From Actinomortierella ambigua (taxonomy: Eukaryota > Mortierellomycota > Mortierellomycetes > Mortierellales > Mortierellaceae): a stretch of DNA of 64,000 nucleotides. The position numbers and the translations under genes were made by a program. Of this stretch, positions 22,976 to 35,652 are shown piece after piece (position 1 is the stretch's first letter; each line of letters opens with the position of its first letter). Location: assembly GCA_016098155.1 (NCBI GenBank), contig JAAAJB010000058.1:1-64000 (forward strand), in the 5' to 3' direction. Below the pieces are notes generated by a model. That model saw only the letters and a list, made by a program, of their open reading frames with translations. It did not search any database and was not told the origin of the DNA.

Positions 22976-23645
22976 GGTGGTAGTGTGTTGCTACTCTACA
23001 CCAGACAGTTGGGAGTAGGGGGGGTGATTAGAAGAGGGGGGGTTAGCATTCAGGTTGGTCCAAATGAAGAATGGAGGGTGGGGAACACGAGGACCATGCA
23101 TCGTCTAGCTCGATGAGGAGGGAGGTGTGCAAGGCTGCAATGGCATTCTTACGAGAGAGGAAAGAGAAAAGTGTGGATATGTTTCTGTATATGGGTGTGT
23201 GTGAGCGAGTGAGTGAGTGAAAGAGTAAAGTGGAGTGAGGTGAATGGGGGGTGAGAGTGAGGATGTGACAAAAGAGAAGGAAAAGAGATGAGTGACCATT
23301 TTTTTTCTTGTTCAAAGTGTATGTGTGCACTCAATCTTCGCCGCCGCACTCCCCTTCTTCGCTGTTCATCCACCAGCAAGTCATCCATCCTTCTCCATCA
23401 CCCCTCCTCCTCTCCTCTTCTCCTCTCCTCTTCTCCTCTTCTCCTCTCCTTCTCCCACCCTTGCCGTCCTGCTCGATACTCTCTCCGCACCTCTGCGGCT
23501 CCAGCGATCGACGCTCGCGCTTGTCCATTCATCCCATTTCCCAGGGCACAGACCCCAACAGGTCTAGCTTTCCTACAAGTTTGGTGGAAAGGACCCTTCT
23601 CTCGTACATATACGCATACTATCTCTCTTTCTCTCTGCAACAGAC
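22976..23645. promoter_or_regulatory. Divergent promoter region, YKT6 (-) / SCYL1-like (+)
   Basis: 670 bp between opposed start codons. Simple repeats include GTGA units near 23202-23220 and an imperfect CTCCTCTTCTC minisatellite at about 23403-23460, on the SCYL1 side. A pyrimidine-rich leader directly precedes the SCYL1 ATG. Confidence 0.6.
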
Positions 23646-26600
23646 ATGGGTGCATCCGAGAGTAAACTTGGTGCTGAGGGTGCTTCTCCCTCATCAAAGT
23701 CCAAGTTGACCTTTGTCCCTGGGGCACCTCCCCTGTGCAAAACTCCCATCTGCGCCCTCCGAGACGCCTTCTACGGCAAACGGCCAGTCTCTGCCTTCAC
23801 GTACGATCCTGCTCAATTGAACCTCGGCAGCCGCGCGAAGAATGACCTCCTGCCCAAGGCGATCAAGGTAAGAAAGACCCTGGACAAGATTCGTGTGCTG
23901 CCTGCGGTTAGATCTTATTGTTTGGCTCAGCAAAGTAGAGTTGAAGATGCTCACCTACTCTTTGGTTGCCACTATAATTGGACAACGAACTCCCGGTGGC
24001 TCTGGAAACTACTCGTAGAAACTCATGACCATCCGCCATCCTTCCGTGCTCCGCTTCATCGACTGTAAGACGGATGCCTCTGGAGTTCACTTGATCACTG
24101 AGCAAGTGCGACCTCTCACCATTGACTATCTCGAAGAAATCTCGCGCGACGAGATCCTCTTGGGGTTGCATGATATCCTGGTAAGAAAAAAAAAGATAGG
24201 AGGTTTGACGATCGTTAGTCTTGGATCTGATCACCATCTCTTACTAACACACTCCTTCAACTTCTGAACCGGAATAGGTTGCGCTGCACTTTCTGCACAG
24301 CCAATGCCACTCGCGCCATAACAATATTCATCTAGGATCAATTTTCGTCACCAATGGACGATGGGTCTTGGGAGGTATGGAGCTGACTGGACCTCTCACG
24401 GAGCCAACGGATGAAAGGCTTGCCAATTTACTGCCCAAAGAGCTCATTCCCCCCGAACATAGAGATCGGGCAAAGGTAACATGTCTTTATGGAAAATTCT
24501 GAGATACACATTTTACCGTCTGCAGATAATGTGCTAACCCTTCGCCCTACATCTACCTACCTTTTTTTTTTGTAGGCAGAGAGTATCGACAGACTGCACG
24601 CTTCGGATATTTGGCAGTTGGGCATGCTGATTGAAGGTCTGATTCAGCAAGACTATCTGGATGTGCCTTCAGGCTCACTTCCGTTGGAGGCAATGATCAA
24701 CCCAGACCCTCGAAAACGACCCACAGGCGACGTTCTTCTCGAGTCACCATTCTTCACGGACAACACGGCAATTCAACTGGTGCGATTCGCACGCCTCAAG
24801 GGTCTCGAAAAGGCTCACAATGCAGAATGGGCAGAGTAAGTTGTCTCGCACTTTAGCAGAATTCTCCTTCATGTTGCGATACCACATGCACTCACATACT
24901 TTGTTCTCGACCTTTCCCGCATGATAGTCGAATTGTTCCCACGATGCAGCAGCTGCCCCAAGACATTGTCGCTAATTTTGTAATCCCACAGGTGCTGACG
25001 CAAGAGTTTTTTGCGGCAGAAGGCTTTGACACGCTGTATCGGTTACTGTTCACTCCTCAGCCTGCACAGCCTCTTGTCTCAGAAGAACTGTATCGGTCCG
25101 AGGTGCTGCCCTTCATGGTTAAGCTGTGGAACTACCGTCAAGCAGATATCCGCCTCACCATTTTCCGGTTGTTTGAAGTATACCTCAAGGCTGTGGTTCT
25201 AGGCGAAGGCGGGTCTGAAGTGCTTGGACAGGTGATTCTTCCAGAGATCATGCTTGGCTTGCAGGACACAGACCCCAAGATCTATGTCGCATCGCTCAGT
25301 GGGCTGGCCACCACAGTGCCATATGCACTCCTGGTTCAAACATCATTGGTTGACGTAGATACGTCCAAGACCAAGTTTTCGATCAAGGTTTTGTATGAGC
25401 AGACATTGATTCCTCACATCATGGCCTTCTGGATTTCGCCCGACAGCAATCCTCAGACGCGATCCTTCCTGCTGGATGTAGTCGTCAACATGTGGTCGTC
25501 GATCTACTCGCTAGGCTTACAAGGACAGCCAGCAGTGAAGGACATGAGTGCTACTCTGACGGTGACGCTCGTATCTTTGCTCAAGCTTTCACCAATTCCG
25601 GAGCGCGTAGATCATATTCGGACATCCTTTACCAACCATTGCTCGAGTGGACCATTTTGCATCAGCGGACTGCTCAAGTTTTTGCCGCAGCTCCTACTGG
25701 ATGAGGATGTCCAGGTCCGTGAAGCCGCAGCCGCGGCTATCGCCAGTGTAGCTCAACAGACTATCTTGTTGGCAAGTCAGGCGGATCCAATCTCGGGCAA
25801 CCAAGGTGCTGCTACTGATGGCTCAAGTTCTGGTGGTAGTGCTGCTGCTGCTTCGCCCAATGCACACACAACAAGGATCCGACAATACTGTGAGAGGCAG
25901 CAGGCGCTTCTACCAACAAGGCGTCCAATCTTTTCAAAGTCTGTCAGTAATCTGAGTGAGCGGAACCTATCAAGAGTCTCTTCAGGAAGAACGACACCCA
26001 AGCCCCAGGATACCCTCACAGAGCTGTCGAGCCGACGCTCTTCTATGGTCTCTCAGGATTCTTTCTTCCTGTCTGACCCAGCATTTTCAAAGTCGCCTGC
26101 TCCGTCACGGTCGAATACTCTTTTTGCAACAGAGACATCCAATGGTGGTAGTGATAATGCAAACGGCAGTTTAGGCGGTGTCAGTCCACACTCGTCCGTC
26201 GACGAGAATGAGCATGCCACACGGGAGGGCAGGCAGACCTTGAAGAAGACTGCGCCTTTGAACGATGCCAGCACTGCTATTCCTCATTCTCACAAAGCTC
26301 CTGTTGTCCATGCGTCTATGCCCGTTGCAGCGACGGACGATGCGCTGTTGGATGATCCCATCGAGCCGATCAACAGCGATCAAGAGTTGCTGCGTGCGCT
26401 CGAGCAAGCCAAGGCTGAGATGAAGATGCGGCAGTTGGCGACTGAGCAACAGTTGAGCAAGTCAGAATTACCCAAGCAGCCAACCGTGGTTGTGTCGGGA
26501 CACACATCCTCTTCCAGAGCTCTGAATACGTCAACTTCATCCTTGTCATTTGCCGCTAGCAACGCCAGTGTTACGAGTGCCGACAACAGTACTTGGGGCT

Positions 26601-27762
26601 TTGACGATAAAGATGGCGACGATGGCTGGGGCGATGCCGATGAGGCCTTTGACTCGAGTGGTAAGGATTTTTTTTGTCAAGAATAGATGCGCTTGGACTC
26701 TTTAGGACGTCCACCCTACAACTCACACTACCCCCCCCCCCTATTTTCCTTCTTGGCGTATCGACTCTATTATTTGTTTGATTGTTTTCCCTAGATCCTA
26801 CGGCGCCCGCCTCTGTTCCACCATCGGCCGAAGAGGAAGCCAAGAAGAAGGAGCGCGAGCGTGCTCAAGCCGAGCGTCAAGAGGCATTGAGGCTGAAGCG
26901 TGAACAGAAGCAACAAGAACTCCAGGCGAAGCGGGAGGCTAGAAAGCAACAGATGGCGCAGAAGCAAGCACAAAAGAAGGCAACCACGATGGTCTCGACG
27001 GCATCGCACCTGGAGTCGTCGGTCAATGGTGGATCGGCAAAGACGAGTCGAAGCAACAGTGTGGTGAGCAATATAGCAGCTGAAGACGTAGTGTCGGCCC
27101 GATCCCCACATTCGCCCTCGGTCACCGGGTTACCGCTATCATCGTCCACCCGACAGGCGAATTCACTCTTTGTTCCGCAGGCGGACAACGACGAATGGGG
27201 TGGTATGGAAGACGATCTTGACATTGGGTTCTCGACAACGGCAACGACGACGACAAAGACTCCGGAAAAGACCGAAAATGGCAGGAACAACAAACAGCTC
27301 AAACAAGCCAAGACTGAGGAAGAAGATAACTTATTTAAGGATTTGCAGGTCGAGTATAAGCGTCCACTCTATGTAGGCCCGTCCTCGTCGGCCTCGTCGA
27401 CGACCTCCTTGTCGTCGAACAGGCCTTCGTCGTCAGAGAAGCCTCTTCGGCAGCCCTCTTCGCCCTTTGCGAAATCAGCTGTGCCGCGTGCTGGTCAAGG
27501 ATCCATTGGAACGGTGTCGGGGAAACCGATTTCCTCGACCTCCTCTTCACCGACACTCTCCAAGGCGTCTTTGCAGAGCCCTTCTCTAAATGAAGAGAGC
27601 ACAAACACGAATGTGACCGCCGTCAAGCCCCTGTCGACGTCGCTGACTTCCACCTCTCTTGCACCGGCGATGACGGAGGATGGCTCAAAGGGCGCATCAT
27701 CTTTGCTCGCAGTCCAGACAGATGCAGCGGCGGACGATGCGTGGGGCGATGACTGGGAGTAG
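23646..27762 (+). CDS. CEX1: SCYL1/Cex1-type pseudokinase with HEAT-like repeats
   Basis: Six exons (23646-23867, 24019-24180, 24278-24475, 24576-24835, 24928-26660, 26795-27762) join in phase to give 1,180 aa. The N-terminal kinase-like lobe starts M-G-A-S-E-S with P-V-S-A-F-T-Y-D-P and K-L-M-T-I-R-H-P-S-V-L-R-F. The catalytic loop reads H-S-R-H-N-N-I-H-L in place of HRD...N, and the DFG position is replaced by G-G-M, so it should be catalytically dead. A helical HEAT-type region follows (about 240-530). The rest is Ser-rich and disordered, with a Lys/Arg/Glu coiled coil after the last intron and a tryptophan-acidic end (W-G-D-D-W-E); a similar W-G-D-A-D-E cluster lies near the last splice junction. 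Family knowledge: Scyl1/Cex1 proteins bind COPI and take part in Golgi-ER traffic and in tRNA export. The COPI role of the Trp-acidic end is my inference. Confidence 0.9.
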
Positions 27763-30276
27763 CCTTGCTCTCTTTTTGTTTTTTTTTTTTTTTTTGTTTT
27801 GATTGGTCTCTCTCGCAACACCTACAAACATACACATATCCTCTATAGCATCCGAATCACTATTCATCCTTTAGTTTGAAGCATTTTCCTCGTTTTGCTC
27901 GCATCTGCAAAATGAAAGAAAACTTTAGAAGATACCACTGGTAGTTGAATGTCGGACAACCCATGCAAGGGATCCGGCGCCACAAATGCAACACTATTGA
28001 CTAGCAAAAGCTCTACCCATTTACCTTTTCATTATCACACCACAAAAGCCTGCTCCACGAAAGGAATGAAACGAGTGTACCTAATGGAGCTGAGCGCCAT
28101 TGAATTGTCAAAGAACTTTTATAATAGTGAAAGTTACCTGGCGTTGAACGCCACAGCCAGGACAAAACAAAGCAAAAAAAAAAAGGTCATCATGTCCATT
28201 ACAGGCGTAGATCCGGACATTTTTTTCCTTTTTTTTTTCTTCCGCCATCTGCCGGGCGCCAGATTGATGCATCTGGTGAGATTATCTACTACCACTGGCG
28301 TTTTTTTTCTTCTTCTTCTTCTTCTTCTTTGGCGCACCGTGTCGATCAGCTGAGCCTCATTCTCCGTCGGGACTACTTCCCGCCTCCCAAAAAAAAGTCA
28401 ATCAGCAGCCCTTGAAACACCTTGTGCTTCCATGCCCTTGCCGGAATCCCTGCTTTCGATTTTACTCCGGTGGGGCATGCATACACTGTTTTACACACAA
28501 GAGGTTTGTGTGCATCCCACCAACGAGATGGCTTCTTTCGGTGTATGGCATATTCTGCAACCGAAGCAAGAGATGGAAGCACTCATTTTTCTCGGAGAGC
28601 TTCTTGGTCATGTCTCATGGTCTTGCCCGGATGATTTATTTAGATGGGGAAAGGGAAGGTGGTTTTCTCAGCAGCTGGATTTTTTCCCATGGTTTGGCCA
28701 AATCTCTCATGCTGCAGGTTACAGATGGGAAAGTTTAATCGGTTTTCACTGGGCGTATCTTTGTGTACGTATTCGAATCTTCAGAACGGCCATCGAGGAG
28801 CCAACGGAAGAGAGGGAAAAGGGCGTCAAAACTTTAATCGATTCAACGTTCTTATTTCATTTTTTAAAGAAACGCTAGTTTACCAGGAAACAAAAAAAAA
28901 AAAAAAAAAAAAAACAGCAGTAAACCGGGCACTCACTGCACTGCACTCCGTGTTCATGTTCTAGCGGGATGATGCCTGCTGAGGACTGAATTTCCCTGTT
29001 GTCTTCACAATCCAAGGGTGCACATGCTCCTTGCATAATCTAGTCAGCTATAATGACCTCGTAAACACAAGCTGTCAACTCCACGCGGGTGAAAAGAAAA
29101 GGAGAGGTCTTACGCCTTTTAGTTCCAGATTGCGTGAAAACGAGGCAAGGTGGTGATCGGCATCGGGCGATGAAGCAGTACTAATATGGTACACCCAACC
29201 TGGCTTCGATAGGTGCAGTGTGCATGAAATGTTCTCTCCCTCATTTATCTGTCTCTTTCTCCTCCCCACACCTGAGCTTTGATGTTGGGTTGTACCAATG
29301 GAGCTAGGGGTTAGGGAAGGAAGAAGCTCCACGGAGAGCTTGATCTCACTAGAGCAGCATCTGACCCAACCAGCTTGTAGATATCACACGCCAAGGGCCA
29401 AAAAGGTACAATGAAGTAGGCCGCACTGTACCTGCAGAATGGGGAAGCCAAGGACAAAAGACAAAGGTGGGGAAATCGACAGGTGCGTTTTCATATTAGA
29501 GTTTCTGGCGACCTTCTCCTTTACTCCTTTAGAGTTGAGGCGTTCAGTGCCGGGGATAGACCACTCATTTCAGACCTGTCGATGCAATGGGCTGAACACA
29601 ACTGCTCGTCCAGTCGGAAGAGCAACCTAAGTTGTTGCAGCAGCAAAAGGCTATTACACCCAACCAGAAGCTGCCACTGATCGGAGGCGCGAGGCAGAAG
29701 AGCAAACATGGATGTTTCTCGACGTTCGTTGGATGTAGCCTCGGCAAACGTGAGTGACACCGCTAGCAGCGCTGGCTCTCTTCTGGCTGTACTACATGCA
29801 CTACTCCTACTACCTCTCCCATACTGTTGGTGGAATACAAGTGTTTGTTGACCAGAATTGTGTTCACTCCCCCTGAGAACAATAGACCTCGTTTCCCTGG
29901 TGAGTACATTGAATTGAATCACGATCATTGTATCGCACGACTTTCAATCATTTGTTTTCTTTCTTTTTTTTCCACGGTAAAGGCACTCATACGTGCCAAT
30001 CCTATTGCGGTCAGGCTATTTCTCAGGCCCAGTCCCCGTGCTGCCGTGGGCGGGTGCTGTGAACCTGCTGCTATTTAATAACGGTGCGCTCCCTTTTTTT
30101 TTTTTTTTTTGTTCAGTGAAAACTCTTTTCCACTCTTTTCCTCCTTTCCCTCTACTGTCTTCCTGCCACCGTCGACAACTTTGATCATCCTCTCCCCTCT
30201 CACACCCTTTTCCTCTCCCCCTCATCCCACCCACCTTCTCTTCGATCTATAGCACCACCACCCACCCAAAACAATA
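27763..30276. other. 2.5-kb gene-poor region between SCYL1-like and POT copy 1
   Basis: No supported gene. Features seen: a T-run after the SCYL1 stop (about 27780-27797), a CTT repeat near 28308-28328, a poly(A) run of about 24 at 28890-28914, and a T-run near 30093-30110. Three overlapping frames stay open around 28412-28878; the 148-aa one has no recognisable domain. The last 150 bp are pyrimidine-rich and form the leader of the transporter gene. Confidence 0.45.
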
Positions 30277-32140
30277 ATGTCTGAGAAGCAGGATATTGAA
30301 AAGAGTCAGGCCGTGGAGCTGCAAGAACCCACGCACCTGAACTTGCTCACAGAGCGTGAGAGGGAGTTGCTGGAGCTTGAGGCTCGCCTGAACTCAGAGC
30401 TGGATGCCAAGTTGCTGGCAAACCCAGACAGGCACCCTACCGCAGTGTACTTTATTCTGCCAAACGAGTTTGGCGAGCGTTTCTGTTACTATGGCGTGGC
30501 GCCCAACTTGAACAAGTACTTCATGCAGATCACGGGTATGAGCAAGCTCGACGCCAAGATCTACACCACCATCTTCAACATGTTGGCGTACTTCTTCCCC
30601 TTGCTCGGCGCTGCTCTGTCAGACTCTTTCCTTGGCAAATGGTGAGTATCACTTTTTTTTTTGGCCCGACAGGGCACCATAACAAACAACCCCCAGAAAG
30701 CAACACCCCCCTGATGGCTCATTCCAATGTCCACTCACTCACACATACCTCCTTTTTTCCTCACCGGTCCAACTTATCAACGACAAAAAAAACCATAATA
30801 GGTGGACAATTATCTCGTTCTCGGTCATCTATCTCATTGGTATGATCCTGCTGACAGTCTTTGCTATCCCGAACCTGCTTGGTCCCATTGGCAATGTCAA
30901 CCACGGCTTGACATTCCTGCCCATGGTCATCATTGCCCTCGGTACCGGAGGTATCAAGCCCTGTGTCTCGTCGCACGGTGGTGACCAGTATCTGCCTGCC
31001 CAGGAGAGGGCCAAGGATCGCTTCTTTGCCCTCTTCTATGTCTCGATCAACGTTGGTGCCTTGATTACTCAGTTTGTCGTGCCCGTCATTGCTGACAAGG
31101 GCTGCATGGGCCAGAAAGATACCTGCTACCCATTTGCGTTCCTGCTGCCCACGATTGTCTTCTTCCTGTCCCTGGTCATCTTCGCGGTTGGTCATCGCTG
31201 GTACCGTGTCGTCCCACCTGCAGGCGAGTTCTTGCCCTGGAAGGCCATCAAGGCCGCCTTCCTGGCCCGTTCGCGGCACTCCAAGGCCTCAAAGGAGGAG
31301 CGCGAGGCCAAGGGTCACTGGCTCAACTTTGCCGAGGAGGAATACGGCGGCGTGTTCTTGGACGAGTGCCGTGATTTCGCTCTGAGCATGGCTGTGGTCG
31401 TCGTTCCCTTTTCTTTCTGCAAGATGTTGTACGTCCAGAACCAGAGCGAGTGGGCCACGCAGTACTACCACATGAACGGTGCTTTGTTTGGCAAGGACTC
31501 CAAGATCCTCGCTGCCCAGTACTCCAACTTGAACACCATCTTCATCATCACCTTGCTCCCCTTCTTGACCTACGTCGTCTACCCATTCTGCGAGCGCCGT
31601 GGCTTCAACTTTACGCTGAAGCGTCGTATGGCCGTCGGCTACTTCCTCGTCATCGTCGCCTTTGCCCTCTCCGCCGTCATCTCGGGCCCGATCGAGGAGG
31701 GCTTCAAGCGTGCCGGCCGTTCCAGCAGCGATCCCAAGGTTCTGGCGAGCTACGACGGTACCTACTGCGCCGAGTGCTTGAGCGGCTGGGCTCAGTTCCC
31801 TCAGTGGTTCTTGATCTCGCTGGGTGAGTGCATGTTCTCGCCCACGGGTGTCCAGTTCATGTACGTCGAGTCTGGCCGCCAGTTCCGTGCCGTTGGTACC
31901 TCCTTCTGGCTCGTCGCCTCGTCCTTTGGCTCCATCTGGATCACCATCTTTGACCCGGCCATGGTCAATGCCGGCATGAGCACCACTGCTCGTAACTGGA
32001 CCTACTCGGGTATTGGTATGGGTGGTCTCGTCCTTTACCTTGTCCTGGCATGGTTCTATGTCCCTCGCAAGGAGCGTCAGTCCATCAACCAGGCAGCTCG
32101 CGAGGCCAAGGAGGCCGAGTATCGCCTGACCAGCTACTAA
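30277..32140 (+). CDS. PTR2: POT/PTR2 proton-coupled oligopeptide transporter, copy 1 (canonical)
   Basis: Two exons, 30277-30641 and 30802-32140, with a 160-nt GT-AG intron in phase 2, encode 567 aa with about 12 hydrophobic segments. The proton-coupling motif E-x-x-E-R is intact at residues 64-68 (N-E-F-G-E-R-F-C-Y-Y-G), and the second PTR2 signature F-Y-V-S-I-N-V-G is intact at about 200-207. The N-terminus is a charged cytosolic helix (T-E-R-E-R-E-L-L-E-L-E). Family role: uptake of di- and tripeptides across the plasma membrane driven by protons. The intron cuts the codon after D-S-F-L-G-K, exactly as in the two paralogues downstream. The upstream ATG sits in a typical leader (AAACAATAATG). 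Confidence 0.93.
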
Positions 32141-32220
32141 GCAGTACTGACTACTTGTATCTGCCCGCCTCCTCCAACTACTCCCCCCCCCATCTATTAT
32201 CCTCATTGTACTATAATCTA

Positions 32221-32226
32221 AATAAA
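32221..32226 (+). terminator. Candidate poly(A) signal after POT copy 1
   Basis: AATAAA about 80 nt after the stop codon, a normal distance for a fungal 3' UTR. Confidence 0.5.
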
Positions 32227-32641
32227 TGTTTTAGAAACAACATTGAAGAGCGAACGCTACGTAGTCCATGGGGTATGTTGTCTTGAAGAACATTCTTCAG
32301 TCGATGTTGCTTTATATCATACGAAGTATGTTTATGTTATACCAAAAATGGCGAGGGTCTTCACCTCCCTTCCGCTCGTCCTAAAAACCATGTGACACCT
32401 TTGTAATATGAACTGCCCAATGTATTCCTCGAAAGCACCTCCCCCGCCATGCTAGGTGTCCCAATAGTTCCACGGTACCGTTGGCATCGCGACTAATTCT
32501 AAGGCTTGCACTCGTTGGAGATAAAGAAAAACAATAACAACAACAAGAAGAAGAAGAAGAATGAACATCCTCCGGTCGTCTACAAGCCACCTTTTGCATG
32601 CGTGTGTGCGTGCGTAGAAAAAAAAAACACCCTCCCAATCC

Positions 32642-33048
32642 GCACACACTAGGGTATCTAGGGTATCTCCGCCACTCGGTGAGCCGCGATGCCTTGCTGC
32701 TTCAAGTATTGCCTAATGCACTCTCTGGAGACCTGGACACCACGCCATCTCCAGGATGAACCGCTAGCCGTCCGCGAGATCGCGAAACTCGCCAAGGTTA
32801 AACTTGCCGTCCCATGAGTGTCTATGTCCTGTTCGAGGCAATCGACCGAGGACCTGAAGGGCGAGCTTTTTATTCCGGGTGCTGCTATTGCTACTGCTGC
32901 TGTATCGGGTGGCGCTTGGCTTTCCTTGGCAATCCTGCGCACCGACTCGTAGCCCAACATTGGTCTTTCTCGCTACTTCCTTGAGCGAAATGCTGTTGTG
33001 AAGCTGCCTCAAAACCTGGGCACGTTGCTCCTGGGAAAGTCGTCGCAT
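32642..33048 (-). pseudogene. Decayed Tc1/mariner-type transposase N-terminus
   Basis: Minus-strand coding traces in two frames. The first starts at 33048 (M-R-R-L-S-Q-E-Q-R-A-Q-V, then S-L-K-E-V-A-R-K-T-N), a first helix-turn-helix. A frameshift at about 32950-32960 moves to a second frame reading G-Y-E-S-V-R-R-I-A-K-E and later V-S-R-E-C-I-R-Q-Y-L-K-Q-Q-G-I, the paired HTH pattern of Tc1/mariner transposases. It stops at about 32658, and I see no DDE/D catalytic region or matching terminal repeats, so this is a truncated, frame-broken relic. It lies between POT copy 1 and the Mgr3-like gene. Family assignment rests on the HTH pattern only. Confidence 0.55.
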
Positions 33049-33336
33049 TCGGGATGAAACGAAGAAGAAGAAAAGCTGGGTTCTTGGACAGTGTTAGGTG
33101 TTGCTAGGCAGGGTGAAGGGATAATAAAAGTTGATGACGAACGGCATTTATGGTTACTCGTCGGGAATCAGTCGTCATACTGAGCCAATATAGAGGGCCG
33201 AGCGCACTCCAGTTTCAGAAGATGGGATAATATGGCAATCTAAAGGAGAAGGAGGCAGTACGCATTTGCATGTCTTGCGATGAGACCTGACTCGAGTTTA
33301 AACGGTTTAATGCTAAAGGATGCTATTTTTTTTTCG

Positions 33337-35214
33337 TCAAGGTAAAGATGCTGACTCGTTCTCAGCAGCTTCGTCCCTTAAGCGCGCAACGTTTTCCATG
33401 TAGCTCTCGAGACCGACATAGTCCTGTGCCGTGGTGGCGTGCACAACCGCGTTCTTGAACTGCTCCAAAGCCAATGTCTTATCGCCCTTCATCTAATAAG
33501 AACAACAACAAAAGACGGACATATGAACAAGAGAAGGTTTGTTAAATGGTTCGATAAGAGTTGGCGAAGGAGGTCTTTTAAAAAGCATTGCCATACAGGG
33601 GGGACATACCTCATAGATCATGCCCAAGTTATTCAGGACTAAGGCAGCACACTCGTCACAATCACGCTCCTTGCCCGACTTTTCCTGGGCGAGAACAAGA
33701 GCCTTTTGCATCCATCCCAAAGCTTCTTGTTCCTTGTCATTCAAGATCATATCTGACCGATGTTCCGACTCTGATTCTTTTTCGTCCGCAGGGGTATCCT
33801 TGGACGATGACGACCAAAAGTATGATCCAAAACCGCCGCTGCTCTTCTTGGACTCTTCCTGCTTTTTGCCCGACGCCTTCTCCTTTGCTGTTGCCTTTGA
33901 GGATCCTTCCGATGTAGCAGCGCCATAGAGTGTCTCGCCGATACTGTTCATCAAAATGGCCTCCCGACAATGCCACTTGTCCCTCGGGTTGGACACGGGC
34001 GTTTCTTTGCTAGTGGCGGTGGTGTCCTTCGCCGGCTCTTGCTCCACGACCTCCTCCTTCCGTTGACGCGTCAGTTGCAGAGCACGCACAAACAGCGACA
34101 GGGCATCGTCAAACCGGCGCTTGCGAGCATACAAAGCGCCCAGGACGGTCAACAGTCCAATCTCATCCGACTGTGTGTCGACACTGAAACCCTTCCCCAG
34201 CGGGTGGTGGTGGTGGTGCTCCTGTTGTTGTCCGTTTTGAGGATTCTGAGCTGCCGCTGCCTCCATCGTCACAGCCGTCTCGAGCGCCCATGCCAAAGCC
34301 TCCTCGGCTTCGTCATAGCGTCCAAGACGCATCCAGCATTCGGCGGCGCGGCGTGCAAACAAGAGACCACTGGCCCGGACCATCAACGGTCGCTTTAGAG
34401 TGGCGGCCGTGGCCGGGTCGGAGGATTGTGCCTCGGCAGCGTCGGTCATGCGCCATAACCGGTCCCAGATTCGCGCCGCCTGATCGTCACGGCCAATGGC
34501 GTCCAGGAAGCGAGCGCGCCGATGATGGACCTCGACCAAGGCGGCGTCCATCTCGAGCTGATCGATCCGAGGGTCTCTAGGACTCGTCTGTGATTGTTGC
34601 TGCTGCTGTTGTTGTGGTGGTGGTGGTGGTGATGGTGATGATGATGATGGTGGCTGTTGATTGCTGTAAAGTTGCTGAGAGGCCGAAGGGTAGCCGACGA
34701 GACGCAGCCCAAGGGCTTGCGCGACCTCTTCCGTTGCAAAGTCGACGGCGTTCTTGTAGTAATCCTGCGCGACATCCGGGTCCATGGCATACTCTTCACG
34801 GACCCATGCTCCGTGCAGCAACGATTGGACGCGCGAAGACAGATTGGGCGGTGTCGGGCACTTGTACTGCTCCAGGTAGAGATGCGCGCCTGACCAGACA
34901 AAAAAGCCGAGGCCGATGGTCGAAGTTGAGAAAATAAGCAGCGACTTGAGCGTTTTGGTCGTCGCGACAAGGGCGCGACCCAAGGGAGCGAGTTGTTGTT
35001 GCTGGTCGTAATTGCTTTGAAAAGAGGAGGAGGAGGAGGACGACGAGGAGGAGGAGGTGTTCCAGCGGCGCGGCACGAGGTCTGAAGGGCGGCTTCGCCA
35101 AGTGGAAGGGTTTGCCCTTGCGGCGGCATGCACCATGGACCTCCGCGATGTCGAGACGGCAGAAACCGTGGCTCGTGCCCGGGCCAAAGAGACTATGGCG
35201 CGTGTGGGTAGCAT
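33337..35214 (-). CDS. Mgr3-like mitochondrial TPR protein
   Basis: Two minus-strand exons, 35214-33610 and 33492-33337 (117-nt intron, phase 0), give 586 aa. I chose the ATG at 35214 because the protein then begins with an Arg/Ala/Ser-rich amphipathic stretch (M-L-P-T-R-A-I-V-S-L-A-R-A-R) typical of mitochondrial presequences; an in-frame ATG lies further upstream. A Ser run follows, then a transmembrane segment at about 88-110 and the motif L-Y-L-E-Q-Y-K-C-P. After it come D-P-D-V-A-Q-D-Y-Y-K-N-A and several TPR-like helical pairs (R-R-A-A-E-C-W-M-R-L-G-R-Y-D-E-A and L-G-A-L-Y-A-R-K-R-R-F-D-D-A), interrupted by Gln/Pro/His tracts. The short last exon completes a final TPR (L-A-L-E-Q-F-K-N-A). 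Yeast Mgr3 is a TPR adaptor that delivers substrates to the i-AAA protease Yme1 in the inner membrane; the orthology here is inferred from architecture. Confidence 0.7.
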
Positions 35215-35452
35215 TGAGAAGGTGTGGGAATAATGAGAATGGGAGATCAAAATGAATGGCCGATCCGACATAAAAAAAAAGATCCGAACGCGCACCTTCC
35301 TTGGAGCCCCCAAATATGGTAAAATCTTGTTTGTGGAGCGACCTTTAGAAGCTCTTACTCCAACAAACCCACTTTTTCCCTACCTCCAGCACATCAATGG
35401 AAACCAGCAAAAAATGCGTTTATCTTAGTATGTTAAGGTATGAGAGAAGGGA

Positions 35453-35521
35453 GAGGAAGAGTATAGAGGAAGAGTATAGAGGAAGAGTGTAGAGGAAGAG
35501 TGTAGAGGAAGAGTATAGAGG
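35453..35521. repeat. 13-bp minisatellite, five copies
   Basis: Unit GAGGAAGAGTRTA (R = A or G) repeated five times plus a partial GAGG. It lies 3' of the SVIP-like gene and upstream of the Mgr3-like gene, both on the minus strand. Confidence 0.9.
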
Positions 35522-35652
35522 AAAGGGAAAGGCAGAGCTTGCAACTCATGCGACTGCCAGGAACCACGGATCTGTTTACGAAAGACGTCTCCGCATAGCT
35601 ATCGAGCCACTCTTGACAAGAGTCCAGCATCTTGTGAAGTGACCAGAGCTCT

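Noticed and set aside
28412..28878. Three overlapping open frames, the longest 148 codons
   Set aside because: All three frames being open points to a local lack of stop codons rather than selection; no domain or splice partner recognised.
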